Assembly: GCA_017621705.1 (NCBI GenBank)
Contig: JAGASR010000037.1
Coordinates: forward strand, 1-64,000
From: Clostridia bacterium
Lineage (GTDB): Bacteria > Bacillota > Clostridia > Oscillospirales > UBA644
Reading direction: 5' to 3'
DNA: 64,000 bases
The first letter of the stretch is position 1. The number at the start of each line of letters is the position of its first letter. Of this stretch, positions 1 to 10,921 are shown in pieces. A program made the translations under genes and the position numbers. The notes beneath the pieces are model-generated. The model worked only from the letters and a program-made list of their open reading frames with translations, was not told where the DNA came from and ran no database searches.

Positions 1-5
1 GATGT

Positions 6-578
6 TTAACCGTCCATTTTCGGAAGATTTTCACGCAAATAGAGAATATCCTCAAAAGGAGTCACGTAATCCTCAGGATTATCGACATTTTCATATTCTT
101 CAATAGGTTCAAAGTCCGTAGGTTCGTCCCAAGGTATCTCAACTTCGGGTAATTCCTCTGGAAGCTCCGGTACAGGTTCTTCAATTACAGGATCCTCTTC
201 AACGGGAGGCTCTTCGACAACAGGTTCCTCGATCACGGGTTCTTCTATCACGGGTTCTTCTTCAATTACAGGTTCCTCTTCGATCACGGGGTCTTCCTCG
301 ATTACAGGATCTTCCTCAATAACAGGTTCTTCCTCAATAACAGGTTCCTCCTCTATCACGGGCTCTTCCTCAATTACGGGTTCTTCCTCGATTACAGGAT
401 CTTCCTCGATTATAGGATCTTCGATAACAGGGTCCTCTTCAATAGGATTTTCAGTTACAGGATCTTCAATCACGGAATCATCCTGTTCGATATCGGGAAC
501 ATCCTGATTGCATGCCGAAAGTGTTGATAAAAACATTGATGATGCAAGCAAGACAGCAAGAAGTTTAGTTTTTCTCAT
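6..578 (-). CDS. Acidic repeat-rich lipoprotein
   Basis: A 190-residue protein with a basic, hydrophobic N-terminal signal and a lipobox L-S-A-C with the lipidated Cys at residue 23, so it should be anchored on the outer face of the membrane. After the Cys almost the whole chain is Glu, Pro, Val and Ile; residues 36-137 are about 16 copies of a hexapeptide of the type E-E-E/D-P-V-I. The tail is acidic and tyrosine-containing, with no recognisable domain. Such a chain should be extended and strongly negative, fitting a wall-spanning stalk, spacer or cation-binding surface protein, but no function can be assigned. A ribosome site (AAGGAG) precedes the start and it has its own promoter. Confidence 0.85.
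   Translation of the reverse strand: MRKTKLLAVLLASSMFLSTLSACNQDVPDIEQDDSVIEDPVTENPIEEDPVIEDPIIEEDPVIEEEPVIEEEPVIEEEPVIEEEPVIEEDPVIEEDPVIEEEPVIEEEPVIEEPVIEEPVVEEPPVEEDPVIEEPVPELPEELPEVEIPWDEPTDFEPIEEYENVDNPEDYVTPFEDILYLRENLPKMDG
168..473 (-). repeat. In-frame 18-bp minisatellite coding for EEEPVI-type repeats
   Basis: Tandem 18-bp units encode E-E-E/D-P-V-I hexapeptides. Units differ mostly at synonymous third positions and by Asp/Glu swaps, so the protein pattern is kept while the DNA drifts. Copy number could change by slippage or recombination. Confidence 0.85.
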
Positions 579-649
579 AGTAAATTCTCCTTTCGAAAGG
601 TAATACGGTTTGATTGTTATGTTCAGAGTAATTCTGTGTTTATATATAA

Positions 650-679
650 ATTATAGCACAAATGTATGTATGCTGTCAA
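650..679 (-). promoter_or_regulatory. Sigma-A promoter of the repeat lipoprotein
   Basis: Reading leftward, TTGACA (674-679) and TATAAT (650-655) are separated by 18 bp; both hexamers match consensus. Confidence 0.75.
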
Positions 680-685
680 GCGTTA

Positions 686-694
686 CCCCCCCCC
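686..694. repeat. Nine-base C/G homopolymer beside the lipoprotein promoter
   Basis: Nine consecutive C (G on the lipoprotein strand) lie 6 bp upstream of the -35 box of the lipoprotein promoter. Long G tracts at promoters are classical slippage sites for phase variation, but no second copy length can be seen here. Confidence 0.6.
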
Positions 695-774
695 GAAAAA
701 ATTAACAAATATTTCACATTTACTGTTTTTCATCATAAAACTTGTCTTTCTGTGAATAAATATGCAAACAAATA

Positions 775-803
775 TTGACAAAACGTATTTTTTAAGGTAT
801 AAT
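775..803 (+). promoter_or_regulatory. Sigma-A promoter of malQ
   Basis: TTGACA (775-780) and TATAAT (798-803) with a 17-bp spacer, 40 bp upstream of the malQ start. Confidence 0.8.
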
Positions 804-843
804 ATTTTCATTAACATAAAAATCCACGAGAGGCTGAATAATT

Positions 844-2277
844 ATGAAAAGATCAAGCGGTGTATTAATGCACGTTTCAACACTTTGGGGCGAACACTCC
901 GAAGGCAGTTTCGGTCAGGCCGCAAAAGAATGGATAGATTTTCTTTGTGATTGCGGTTTTTCCTATTGGCAGACTCTCCCCTTCTGTCTCCCCGACCAAT
1001 ATAACTCCCCTTACTGTTCGCTGAGCACATTTTCCGTAAATCCATATTTTATAGATCTTCCGACGTTGCAAAAAGAAGGACTTCTGACAAAAGCGGAAGT
1101 TGATAAAGCGAAACAAAAAACCCCGTACAGCTGCGAATTCAAACGTCTTAATAAAGAACGTCTTGATTTGTTAAACATTGCGGCAAAACGTTGTAAAGAC
1201 AAAAAAGAAATCGAAGAATTTCTTGAAAAACATCCGAGAACCGCGGATTTCTGTAAATTCATGGCAATCAGAGCGTCAAACGATGATCTTCTTTGGACAG
1301 AATGGACGAACGATACTGTAGACGAAGAAGTTCTTCAGCTCTGGCAGTTTATGCAGTACACATTCTTCCGTCAGTGGAAAGATATAAAAGATTACGCAAA
1401 TAAAAAAGGGATTTCTATAATCGGTGATATCCCCATTTACGTTGCGCTCGACTCTTCCGACGTATGGGCGGCACCCGAACAGTTCCAACTTGATGAGGAC
1501 AACAAGCCGACAGGTATTGCAGGCGTACCTCCCGATTATTTCAGCGAAGACGGTCAGGTCTGGAGAAATCCGCTTTACGATTGGGATAAAATGGAAGAAG
1601 ACGGCTTTACATGGTGGAAAGACCGTATCAGCTTTATGTGCGAACTTTTCGACGGCGTGCGTATCGATCATTTCCGCGGACTTGAATCGTATTTCTCGAT
1701 TCCCGCAGATGAAAATACAGCAAAGAACGGCAAATGGGTCAAAGGTCCCGGCATGAAGCTTATAGGTGCGCTCAAAGAAGTCTGCCCCGATAAACTTCTT
1801 ATTGCGGAAGACCTCGGAGATATAACCCCCGAAGTTGCACAGCTCGTTAAAGACAGCGGATTCCCGGGAATGAGAATTCTGCAGTTTGCATTCCTCGGAG
1901 ACCCCGGTTCGCCGCATCTGCCGCATAACTACGACAACCACTGCATTGCGTACACCGGAACTCATGATAACAATACACTTCTCGGTTATATCTGGGATCT
2001 TGATGACGAAACGAGAAGACACGTACTCACCTACTGCGGATATTTCGGAGAAGACTGGGATAAAGGATATGACGAAATTCTCAGAACAATGTTCCAGAGC
2101 CATGCAGGTTTACTGATCCTCCCCGTTCAGGATCTACTGCTTTACGGAAAAGATACACGTCTGAATGTTCCCGGAACGAGCGACGATAACTGGAGCTACA
2201 GACTAACAAAAGAACAGCTCGAAAAGATCGACCGCAAGAAATTCCTTAAATGGAATAAGCTTTACGGAAGAATATAA
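844..2277 (+). CDS. malQ: 4-alpha-glucanotransferase (amylomaltase, GH77)
   Basis: This 477-residue protein is a standard-length amylomaltase that transfers alpha-1,4-glucan segments between maltodextrins in the cytoplasm. The GH77 hallmarks are all present: the N-terminal W-Q-x-L-P-F region, the nucleophile motif DGVRIDHFRG (Asp275), the acid/base motif IAEDLGD (Glu322) and the transition-state Asp in YTGTHDNNT. It stands alone between its own promoter and terminator. A branching enzyme lies at 47.4-49.4 kb, so the organism probably makes and remodels an intracellular alpha-glucan. The Shine-Dalgarno is weak (GAGAGG). Confidence 0.95.
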   Translation: MKRSSGVLMHVSTLWGEHSEGSFGQAAKEWIDFLCDCGFSYWQTLPFCLPDQYNSPYCSLSTFSVNPYFIDLPTLQKEGLLTKAEVDKAKQKTPYSCEFKRLNKERLDLLNIAAKRCKDKKEIEEFLEKHPRTADFCKFMAIRASNDDLLWTEWTNDTVDEEVLQLWQFMQYTFFRQWKDIKDYANKKGISIIGDIPIYVALDSSDVWAAPEQFQLDEDNKPTGIAGVPPDYFSEDGQVWRNPLYDWDKMEEDGFTWWKDRISFMCELFDGVRIDHFRGLESYFSIPADENTAKNGKWVKGPGMKLIGALKEVCPDKLLIAEDLGDITPEVAQLVKDSGFPGMRILQFAFLGDPGSPHLPHNYDNHCIAYTGTHDNNTLLGYIWDLDDETRRHVLTYCGYFGEDWDKGYDEILRTMFQSHAGLLILPVQDLLLYGKDTRLNVPGTSDDNWSYRLTKEQLEKIDRKKFLKWNKLYGRI

Positions 2278-2286
2278 ACTGACAGT

Positions 2287-2323
2287 AAAACCGTATGAAA
2301 TTAATACTTTCATACGGTTTTTT
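2287..2323 (+). terminator. Intrinsic terminator after malQ
   Basis: A hairpin with arms AAACCGTATGAAA and TTTCATACGGTTT and a short AT-rich loop runs into TTTTTT nine bases after the malQ stop codon. Confidence 0.85.
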
Positions 2324-2344
2324 GTTACAGCAACAGCGTGTTGC

Positions 2345-2373
2345 TTGAAATTTACAGACGATTATGGTATAAT
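2345..2373 (+). promoter_or_regulatory. Sigma-A promoter of the XRE/zinc-ribbon gene
   Basis: TTGAAA (2345-2350), 17-bp spacer, TATAAT (2368-2373). It lies inside the longest possible reading frame of the next gene, which argues that translation begins downstream at 2404. Confidence 0.75.
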
Positions 2374-2403
2374 ACAGTCAGAACAAACGAAGGCGGAATG
2401 ATT

Positions 2404-3168
2404 ATGGAAACAAAAGATATTATTCGTACTTTACGGACGGAAAAAGGTCTTTCGCAGGACGAGCTTGCGGAGAAGCTATTCGTTACAAGACAAGCTGTTT
2501 CCCGTTGGGAGACGGGTGAAACGACACCGAACATCGACACGTTAAAGCTTCTGTCAAAACTTTTTGACGTATCTATAAACACGCTCCTCGGCTCTCCGAG
2601 AAAGCTGATATGTCAGTGCTGCGGTATGCCGTTAGACGATTCATGCATAAGCAAGGAGCCTGACGGAGTATTCAACGAAGAATACTGTAAATGGTGCTAT
2701 GCGGATGGTGAATACACATACGACAACATGGACGACCTGATCGATTTCTGCGCCGAAAACATGGCAAACGAACATCTGACTGAGGAACAGGTTCGGGCAT
2801 ATATGAAAGAAATGCTGCCGAAACTCAATTATTGGAAAAGATATACAGATATCGGCGGACAGGAAAAGTTTGACGAATTTAAAAATCAGATCATTAATGA
2901 ATTCAATGCTCTGAATATAGAGGGAATGCCGAAAGTTACGGAGCTAAATGCTCTTATCGGAAGTTTCGTTAATTTAGAGTACCCCCTGCCTAACGGAAAG
3001 ACCGTAAAACTACTTGACGATAACGCAACTTATCTCGGCAATCAGCTTGAATGCGAGTTCGGCGGAGACAAATGCTTCGGAATAATTGCGAATATGGATT
3101 TTCTTCTCGTCTGCACGTATGAAGAAAACGGCGAAAATCCCGAGCTTATTCTCTATAAGAAAAGATAG
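2404..3168 (+). CDS. XRE-family regulator with zinc-ribbon C-terminal domain
   Basis: Residues 1-65 form a Cro/C1-type helix-turn-helix (LSQDELAEKLFVTRQAVSRWETG). Next comes a putative zinc-ribbon module with pairs C-Q-C-C and C-K-W-C around G-M-P-L and E-Y-C, of the type annotated as a putative zinc-ribbon domain. The last 110 residues are unassigned. It is probably a DNA-binding transcription regulator whose zinc site may be structural or sensory. The start at 2404 is chosen because AGGCGG sits 7 bp upstream; an upstream extension would include the promoter. It is monocistronic between terminators, and its target is unknown. Confidence 0.85.
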   Translation: METKDIIRTLRTEKGLSQDELAEKLFVTRQAVSRWETGETTPNIDTLKLLSKLFDVSINTLLGSPRKLICQCCGMPLDDSCISKEPDGVFNEEYCKWCYADGEYTYDNMDDLIDFCAENMANEHLTEEQVRAYMKEMLPKLNYWKRYTDIGGQEKFDEFKNQIINEFNALNIEGMPKVTELNALIGSFVNLEYPLPNGKTVKLLDDNATYLGNQLECEFGGDKCFGIIANMDFLLVCTYEENGENPELILYKKR

Positions 3169-3187
3169 AAATTGATATTAAAATATG

Positions 3188-3219
3188 AAAGACAGTATGG
3201 AAAACCATACTGTCTTTTT
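3188..3219. terminator. Bidirectional terminator between the regulator and lacZ
   Basis: A hairpin with arms AAAGACAGTATGG and CCATACTGTCTTT around AAAA, with T runs on the + side, separates two convergent genes and can serve both. Confidence 0.8.
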
Positions 3220-3238
3220 CTGTCTGTTATTTATTTTT

Positions 3239-6397
<3,159 letters not shown>

Positions 6398-6408
6398 TCA
6401 GTAAAATA

Positions 6409-6437
6409 AGTATAGCATATTTTTTAGGGTTAGTCAA
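6409..6437 (-). promoter_or_regulatory. Sigma-A promoter of lacZ
   Basis: Leftward TTGACT (6432-6437), 17-bp spacer, TATACT (6409-6414). Confidence 0.75.
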
Positions 6438-6447
6438 TCGAAGTTTA

Positions 6448-6480
6448 TAAAAAAAGAACTTCATATGAAGTCCTTTTTTA
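6448..6480 (-). terminator. Terminator at the end of the SDR gene
   Basis: On the minus strand GGACTTC-ATAT-GAAGTTC is followed by a run of seven T. It overlaps the SDR stop codon and lies just upstream of the lacZ promoter. Confidence 0.6.
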
Positions 6481-7269
6481 ACGTAAAAATCATTTTTATA
6501 ACAAATAACTGCAGACGTTTCGGCATGATGTTGAGGAGAAGAAGCAAAGGATTTCTGTTTATGCTGTATGCAAAAGACGGAGAACGTTTTGAGATAACAG
6601 ACAAAACCTTTTTTGCTATCTTTTCGGGAGATATTGATCTTGCTTCAACGCTTTCAACGATCTTTTTAAATCGGTCTGCATTGCAGGTATAAAGCTTTGT
6701 TTTATCACAAAAACGGTCGAGCGCATCGGTTGAAGCGCCAAGCATACCTGTATCGACAGCACCTGCACGAAGAACGGATACGAAAATGCCGAGAAGCTGA
6801 AGCTCCATTCGCAAAGAATAGGCATATTTATCAAGTGCGCTTTTTGTAACGGCATATATACCCGTAAAAGGCAGAGGATCAAGGGGTGCAAGTTCGCTCG
6901 TTGTTATTAAAATCCGACTGCCGTTTTTTAGCAACGGAAGAAACGTTTTATTGATAAGAAATGCACCGTGAAGATTAATATCAAAATACGGCGAAAGCTT
7001 TCGTTTTCGATCTCGACGAGTGAATCGAGCATATATACTCCCGCAAAATGAACGATCGCAAAAAGTTCGTCGGTATATGTCTTGACGGTCTCAAAAGCTT
7101 TGATTATTTCTTTTTCGTCGGTTATATCCGTTTCGATCGGGATAATATTTTCTTCGGGATTTCCGACTTTACGGTCAAGTGCAAAGACACGAAAGCCCTG
7201 TTCTTTTAAAGTAAGAACCGCGGCTCTCCCCATACCGCCGTATTCACCCGTTACGAGAATATTTTTCAT
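6461..7269 (-). pseudogene. Short-chain dehydrogenase/reductase split by a frameshift
   Basis: Two overlapping frames together make one SDR-family oxidoreductase of about 270 residues. The 5' part (6928-7269) has the nucleotide-binding motif TGEYGGMGRA and the acidic DITD segment. The 3' part (down to 6461) has the catalytic pattern with Ser in TTSELAPL and YAVTK. The frames join at an A4 run (T4 on the coding strand) at 6983-6986: adding one base gives the continuous SDR sequence SFRRIFDINLHGAFLINKTF. This is either a real single-base deletion or a sequence error. The gene starts 33 bp after the MATE gene, with AGGGGAG upstream, and is probably co-transcribed with it. Confidence 0.8.
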
Positions 7270-7302
7270 AGACGACTCTCCCCTTTCGGAACGATCTAAA
7301 AT

Positions 7303-8667
7303 TTAATCTTCATCTTTGGGAAGTCGACGTAAAAATAAAAGCATCATCGGCAAAGAGACCATTGCGGAGAAGAAATAAGCAAGGGGCTGAGAAACTTCGA
7401 TACCGCGGACACCGAAAATAAGAGGAAGGATCGTACAGAGAGGAATAAAGAAAAGTCCACTCTGCAGACATGAAAGAATAAGCGCAGGAATACTTTTGCC
7501 GATACTCTGAAAAAGCATCGTTGCAACAACGGAAACCGGAAGAAACATCAGGAAGACGCACATAATTCGGAGCGCTTCGCCGCCGATCGCCATAACAAGC
7601 TCTTCTTTTCGGAAAAGACCGATGATCTGCGGTGCAAAAACAAAACAGCAAGCGGAAATAACTCCCATAAAGGTAGCTCCGATAGCAAGAGTTACCCATG
7701 TTGCTTTTTTAACACGTGAATATTTTCCTGCACCGTAGTTGAAAGCGGCAACAGGCTGAAAGCCCTGACCGATACCGAGACCTACACTGAAAATAAGACT
7801 GGATGTACGACCTACATACCCCATTGCGGCAATAGCGGCATCGCCGAAAGCTTTAGCCTGAGCGTTAAGAACAATAGTCGAAACACTGTTGAGTCCCTGT
7901 CTTGCAAGACTCGGCAGACCTGTAAGAACAATATCTTTGAGTTCGGAAAAATTTCCGGAAACAGTTTTCAGGGAGATCGTTACCTGAGTTTTTTTGAAAA
8001 AGAACATCGAAAAGAGAATACAGAACGAAATATACTGCGAGACTGCGGTTGCAAGACCTGCGCCGCTGATACCTAAATTTAATTTAAAGATAAATATCGG
8101 GTCAAGAATAATATTGAGAATACCACCTGTTGTAAGGCCGATCATTGCGAGAGTAGCTTTGCCTTCATATCGGAGGATATTGTTAAGAACACAGCTTGAA
8201 GTCATGACAGGCGCTGCAATAAGGATCCAGAAGCCGTAAGCCTTTGAATACGGAAGAATGGTATCCGTACTGCCGAGAAGGCGCATAAGAGGTGTCAGGA
8301 ATATGAGCCCGAAAGTCATAATAAACAGACCGCATAAAAGTGCGCAGAAAAAGCCCGTTGAAGCATATCTGTTTGCTTTTTCGATATGTCTGCTGCCGAG
8401 CATTCGACTGATATTGCTTCCTGCGCCGTGACCGAACATAAATCCGAACGCCTGCAAAATCGACATGATACCGAAAACGATGCTTGTCGCACCGCCTGCA
8501 CTAAGGGAGATCTTACTTACAAAATAAGAGTCCGCCATATTATAGATATTTGTGATGAGCATACTTATGGTTGTCGGTATGCCGAGAGAAATAACAAGCC
8601 TTGTGACGGGCGTCTCAGTCATTTTGATATACTGTTTATTTTCTCTTGACAGTGTTTCGTTTTTCAT
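7303..8667 (-). CDS. MATE-family multidrug/sodium antiporter
   Basis: A 454-residue polytopic membrane protein with about 12 predicted membrane segments in two similar halves, the usual MATE size. The N-terminal region (VTRLVISLGIPTTISMLITNIYNMADSYFVSK, residues about 20-50) is characteristic of the DinF/NorM-like group, and GQGFQPVAAFNYGA in the second half is the matching family signature. It probably exports cationic drugs or metabolites in exchange for Na+ or H+; the substrate cannot be read from sequence. It leads a small unit with the frameshifted SDR gene. Confidence 0.92.
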   Translation of the reverse strand: MKNETLSRENKQYIKMTETPVTRLVISLGIPTTISMLITNIYNMADSYFVSKISLSAGGATSIVFGIMSILQAFGFMFGHGAGSNISRMLGSRHIEKANRYASTGFFCALLCGLFIMTFGLIFLTPLMRLLGSTDTILPYSKAYGFWILIAAPVMTSSCVLNNILRYEGKATLAMIGLTTGGILNIILDPIFIFKLNLGISGAGLATAVSQYISFCILFSMFFFKKTQVTISLKTVSGNFSELKDIVLTGLPSLARQGLNSVSTIVLNAQAKAFGDAAIAAMGYVGRTSSLIFSVGLGIGQGFQPVAAFNYGAGKYSRVKKATWVTLAIGATFMGVISACCFVFAPQIIGLFRKEELVMAIGGEALRIMCVFLMFLPVSVVATMLFQSIGKSIPALILSCLQSGLFFIPLCTILPLIFGVRGIEVSQPLAYFFSAMVSLPMMLLFLRRLPKDED

Positions 8668-8722
8668 GATATTCTTCTTTCGGTTTATTTATACTTTTTT
8701 TATTTCTATATACATTTTCCCC

Positions 8723-8751
8723 ATTATACCACTTTCATCGACAAATAGCAA
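8723..8751 (-). promoter_or_regulatory. Sigma-A promoter of the MATE gene
   Basis: Leftward TTGCTA (8746-8751), 17-bp spacer, TATAAT (8723-8728). Confidence 0.65.
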
Positions 8752-8872
8752 GGGGCGGACGGAATAGGTTCAAAAACTTGTAATCAGTTTGCTTTTATTT
8801 AAAGAACTATGAAAAGAAGAAAGATAATTTCACATTACGTCAAATTTTTCTTATAAACGACGAAACATCCTC

Positions 8873-8901
8873 TTGAAAAGTGAGTGCAAATGTGATATAA
8901 T
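8873..8901 (+). promoter_or_regulatory. Sigma-A promoter of the Y-family polymerase operon
   Basis: TTGAAA (8873-8878), 17-bp spacer, TATAAT (8896-8901). I see no convincing LexA box overlapping it. Confidence 0.7.
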
Positions 8902-8930
8902 AGTATAAACGCAAAAAGGAGGACGGCAGG

Positions 8931-10427
8931 ATGAAACAAAGAACATATATCGCAATAGACCTGAAAAGCTTTTATGCATCGGTCGAATGCCGAGAACGCG
9001 GACTTGATCCAATGAACACAAATCTTGTGGTCGCAGACGAAAGCCGTACGGATAAAACGATCTGTCTTGCTGTAACGCCTCCGCTGAAAAGTTTCGGAGT
9101 TCCCGGGAGACCGAGGCTTTTTGAAGTTAAACAAAAGCTGAAAGAAGTCAATGCGCAGAGAAAAAGAAAAACTCCGCAGAGAAAATTTGAGGGCTCCTCC
9201 GTTTATTTTTCCGAGCTTTGGGAAAATCCAAAGCTTGAGATCGATTTTCTTATTGCGCCGCCGAGAATGGCGTGCTATATGGATTACAGCACACGGATAT
9301 ACAGCATTTATATGAAATACGTAGCCCCCGAAGATATAATCGTTTATTCTATAGACGAAGTTTTCATGGATGTTACGGATTATCTGAAGACATACGAAAA
9401 GACTCCCCGTGAGTTTGCGATGACGATCATTCTCGACGTTTTGAATACGACGGGAATTACCGCAACTGCAGGCATCGGCACGAACTTATTTTTAAGCAAA
9501 GTTGCAATGGATATAGTTGCAAAACGTATTCCTGCGGATAAAAACGGAGTTCGTATCGCAGAGCTTGACGAAATGAGTTTCAGAAAAGAACTCTGGGAAC
9601 ACCGTCCACTTACGGATTTCTGGAGAGTGGGTCCGGGATACTCAAAAAAGCTTGAGGAATACGGAATGTATACGATGGGAGACGTCGCAAGATGTTCCGT
9701 AACAAACGAAGATCTTCTTTATAAGCTTTTCGGAAAGAATGCGGAGCTGCTGATCGATCATGCGTGGGGCTGGGAACCGTGCACCGTAAAAGAAATAAAG
9801 GCATACAAACCGAGCACGAACAGCCTCGGATCGGGACAGGTACTGCATTGCGCATATACGGCAGACAAGGCAAAACTCGTTTTGAGAGAAATGGCAGATC
9901 TGCTGGTTCTTGATCTTGTTGAAAAAAGATTGGTAACAAATCAGATCGTTGTGACTGTGGGATACGACGTTGAAAGCCTCTCAAACGGAAAAGAATATGA
10001 CGGAGAAGTAGTTAAAGATCATTACGGACGAAAGATACCGAAGCAAGCGCACGGATCGGCAAACCTCGGATGCTACACATCGTCAACCAAAAGAATATTG
10101 AATGCGGTTTCCGAGCTTTATGACAGAATAGTCGATAAAGATCTGCTTATCCGTCGAATGAACATAACCGCCGCAGGCGTTATTGACGAAAACTCCGTTC
10201 CGAACGAAGAAAAATGCGAACAGCTTGATCTTTTTACTGACTACAAAGCGCTCGAAGAAGAGCAGAAAAACGAGCAGGCAGAGCTTGATCGCGAAAAGAA
10301 AATGCAGCAGGCAATTTTAAGTATAAAGAAAAAATTCGGCAAAAACGCCGTACTGAAAGGCATGAATCTTGAAGAGGGCGCGACAGCGAAAGACCGAAAC
10401 GCGCAGATCGGAGGACATAAGGCATGA
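8931..10427 (+). CDS. Y-family translesion DNA polymerase (UmuC/UvrX type)
   Basis: This 498-residue protein starts with the Y-polymerase palm motif AIDLKSFYASVEC and carries the second catalytic motif YSIDEVFMDVT near residue 145, giving the three metal-binding acidic residues. The thumb helix-hairpin-helix region (WRVGPGYSKKLEEYGMYTMGDVA) and the little finger follow. The C-terminal 60 residues are charged and could hold a clamp-binding peptide. It should copy damaged DNA with low fidelity. AAAGGAGG lies 9 bp upstream, and the stop overlaps the next start by four bases (ATGA). UvrX/YqjW-type polymerases of Firmicutes have the same gene partner. Confidence 0.93.
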   Translation: MKQRTYIAIDLKSFYASVECRERGLDPMNTNLVVADESRTDKTICLAVTPPLKSFGVPGRPRLFEVKQKLKEVNAQRKRKTPQRKFEGSSVYFSELWENPKLEIDFLIAPPRMACYMDYSTRIYSIYMKYVAPEDIIVYSIDEVFMDVTDYLKTYEKTPREFAMTIILDVLNTTGITATAGIGTNLFLSKVAMDIVAKRIPADKNGVRIAELDEMSFRKELWEHRPLTDFWRVGPGYSKKLEEYGMYTMGDVARCSVTNEDLLYKLFGKNAELLIDHAWGWEPCTVKEIKAYKPSTNSLGSGQVLHCAYTADKAKLVLREMADLLVLDLVEKRLVTNQIVVTVGYDVESLSNGKEYDGEVVKDHYGRKIPKQAHGSANLGCYTSSTKRILNAVSELYDRIVDKDLLIRRMNITAAGVIDENSVPNEEKCEQLDLFTDYKALEEEQKNEQAELDREKKMQQAILSIKKKFGKNAVLKGMNLEEGATAKDRNAQIGGHKA

Positions 10428-10849
10428 ACGGGAAATATGACGATATAATCGATCTGCCGCACCACGTCTCCCCTACCCGTCCGCAAATGCCGATGGCAGA
10501 CCGTGCAGCGCAGTTTTCTCCGTTCGCGGCGCTTACGGGATACGATGACGAAATAAAAGAAACAGCACGTCTTACCGATGATATGATCGAAATGAATGAA
10601 GAAGCCCTGAATATGCTGAATATGAAATTTCAGATGCTCATTGACAGGCTGAACGATAAGCCGAAAGTCATTTTCACGTATTTTCAGCCCGACGAAAGAA
10701 AAGACGGCGGCGCTTTTTTGACTATCGAAGGAGTCGTTAAAAAAGTAGACGTATTTGAACGTATTGTAATCCTGCAGAACGGCACAAAACTGCAAATGGA
10801 TAATGTTCTAGATATCGATGGCGAAATATTCAAGGGAAATATTATATAA
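10424..10849 (+). CDS. YolD-like protein, partner of the Y-family polymerase
   Basis: A 141-residue YolD-like family protein, recognised by the conserved block MADRAAQFSPFAALTGYDD (residues 24-42), a following helical segment and a C-terminal beta-rich half. YolD-like genes are regularly fused to or overlapped with UvrX/UmuC-type polymerases in Firmicutes, as here (ATGA overlap). They have been proposed as UmuD-like accessory factors, but the biochemical role is not established. A strong terminator ends the operon. Confidence 0.9.
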   Translation: MNGKYDDIIDLPHHVSPTRPQMPMADRAAQFSPFAALTGYDDEIKETARLTDDMIEMNEEALNMLNMKFQMLIDRLNDKPKVIFTYFQPDERKDGGAFLTIEGVVKKVDVFERIVILQNGTKLQMDNVLDIDGEIFKGNII

Positions 10850-10852
10850 CAT

Positions 10853-10883
10853 AAACCGCATGGAGTTTTTTCCATGCGGTTTT
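10853..10883. terminator. Terminator after the polymerase operon
   Basis: A hairpin AAACCGCATGGA / TCCATGCGGTTT with a T-rich loop lies just after the YolD-like gene, between convergent genes. Confidence 0.8.
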
Positions 10884-10921
10884 AAGATATAAGTACGCGC
10901 TGAAAAGCCTTAATCTGTGCC

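Noticed and set aside
168-473. Regular direct repeats that could suggest a CRISPR array
   Set aside because: Units are contiguous 18-bp in-frame coding repeats with no unique spacers.
8840-8901. A LexA (SOS) box upstream of the Y-family polymerase
   Set aside because: I found no palindrome near GAAC-N4-GTTC; only a weak GAAACATCC resemblance.
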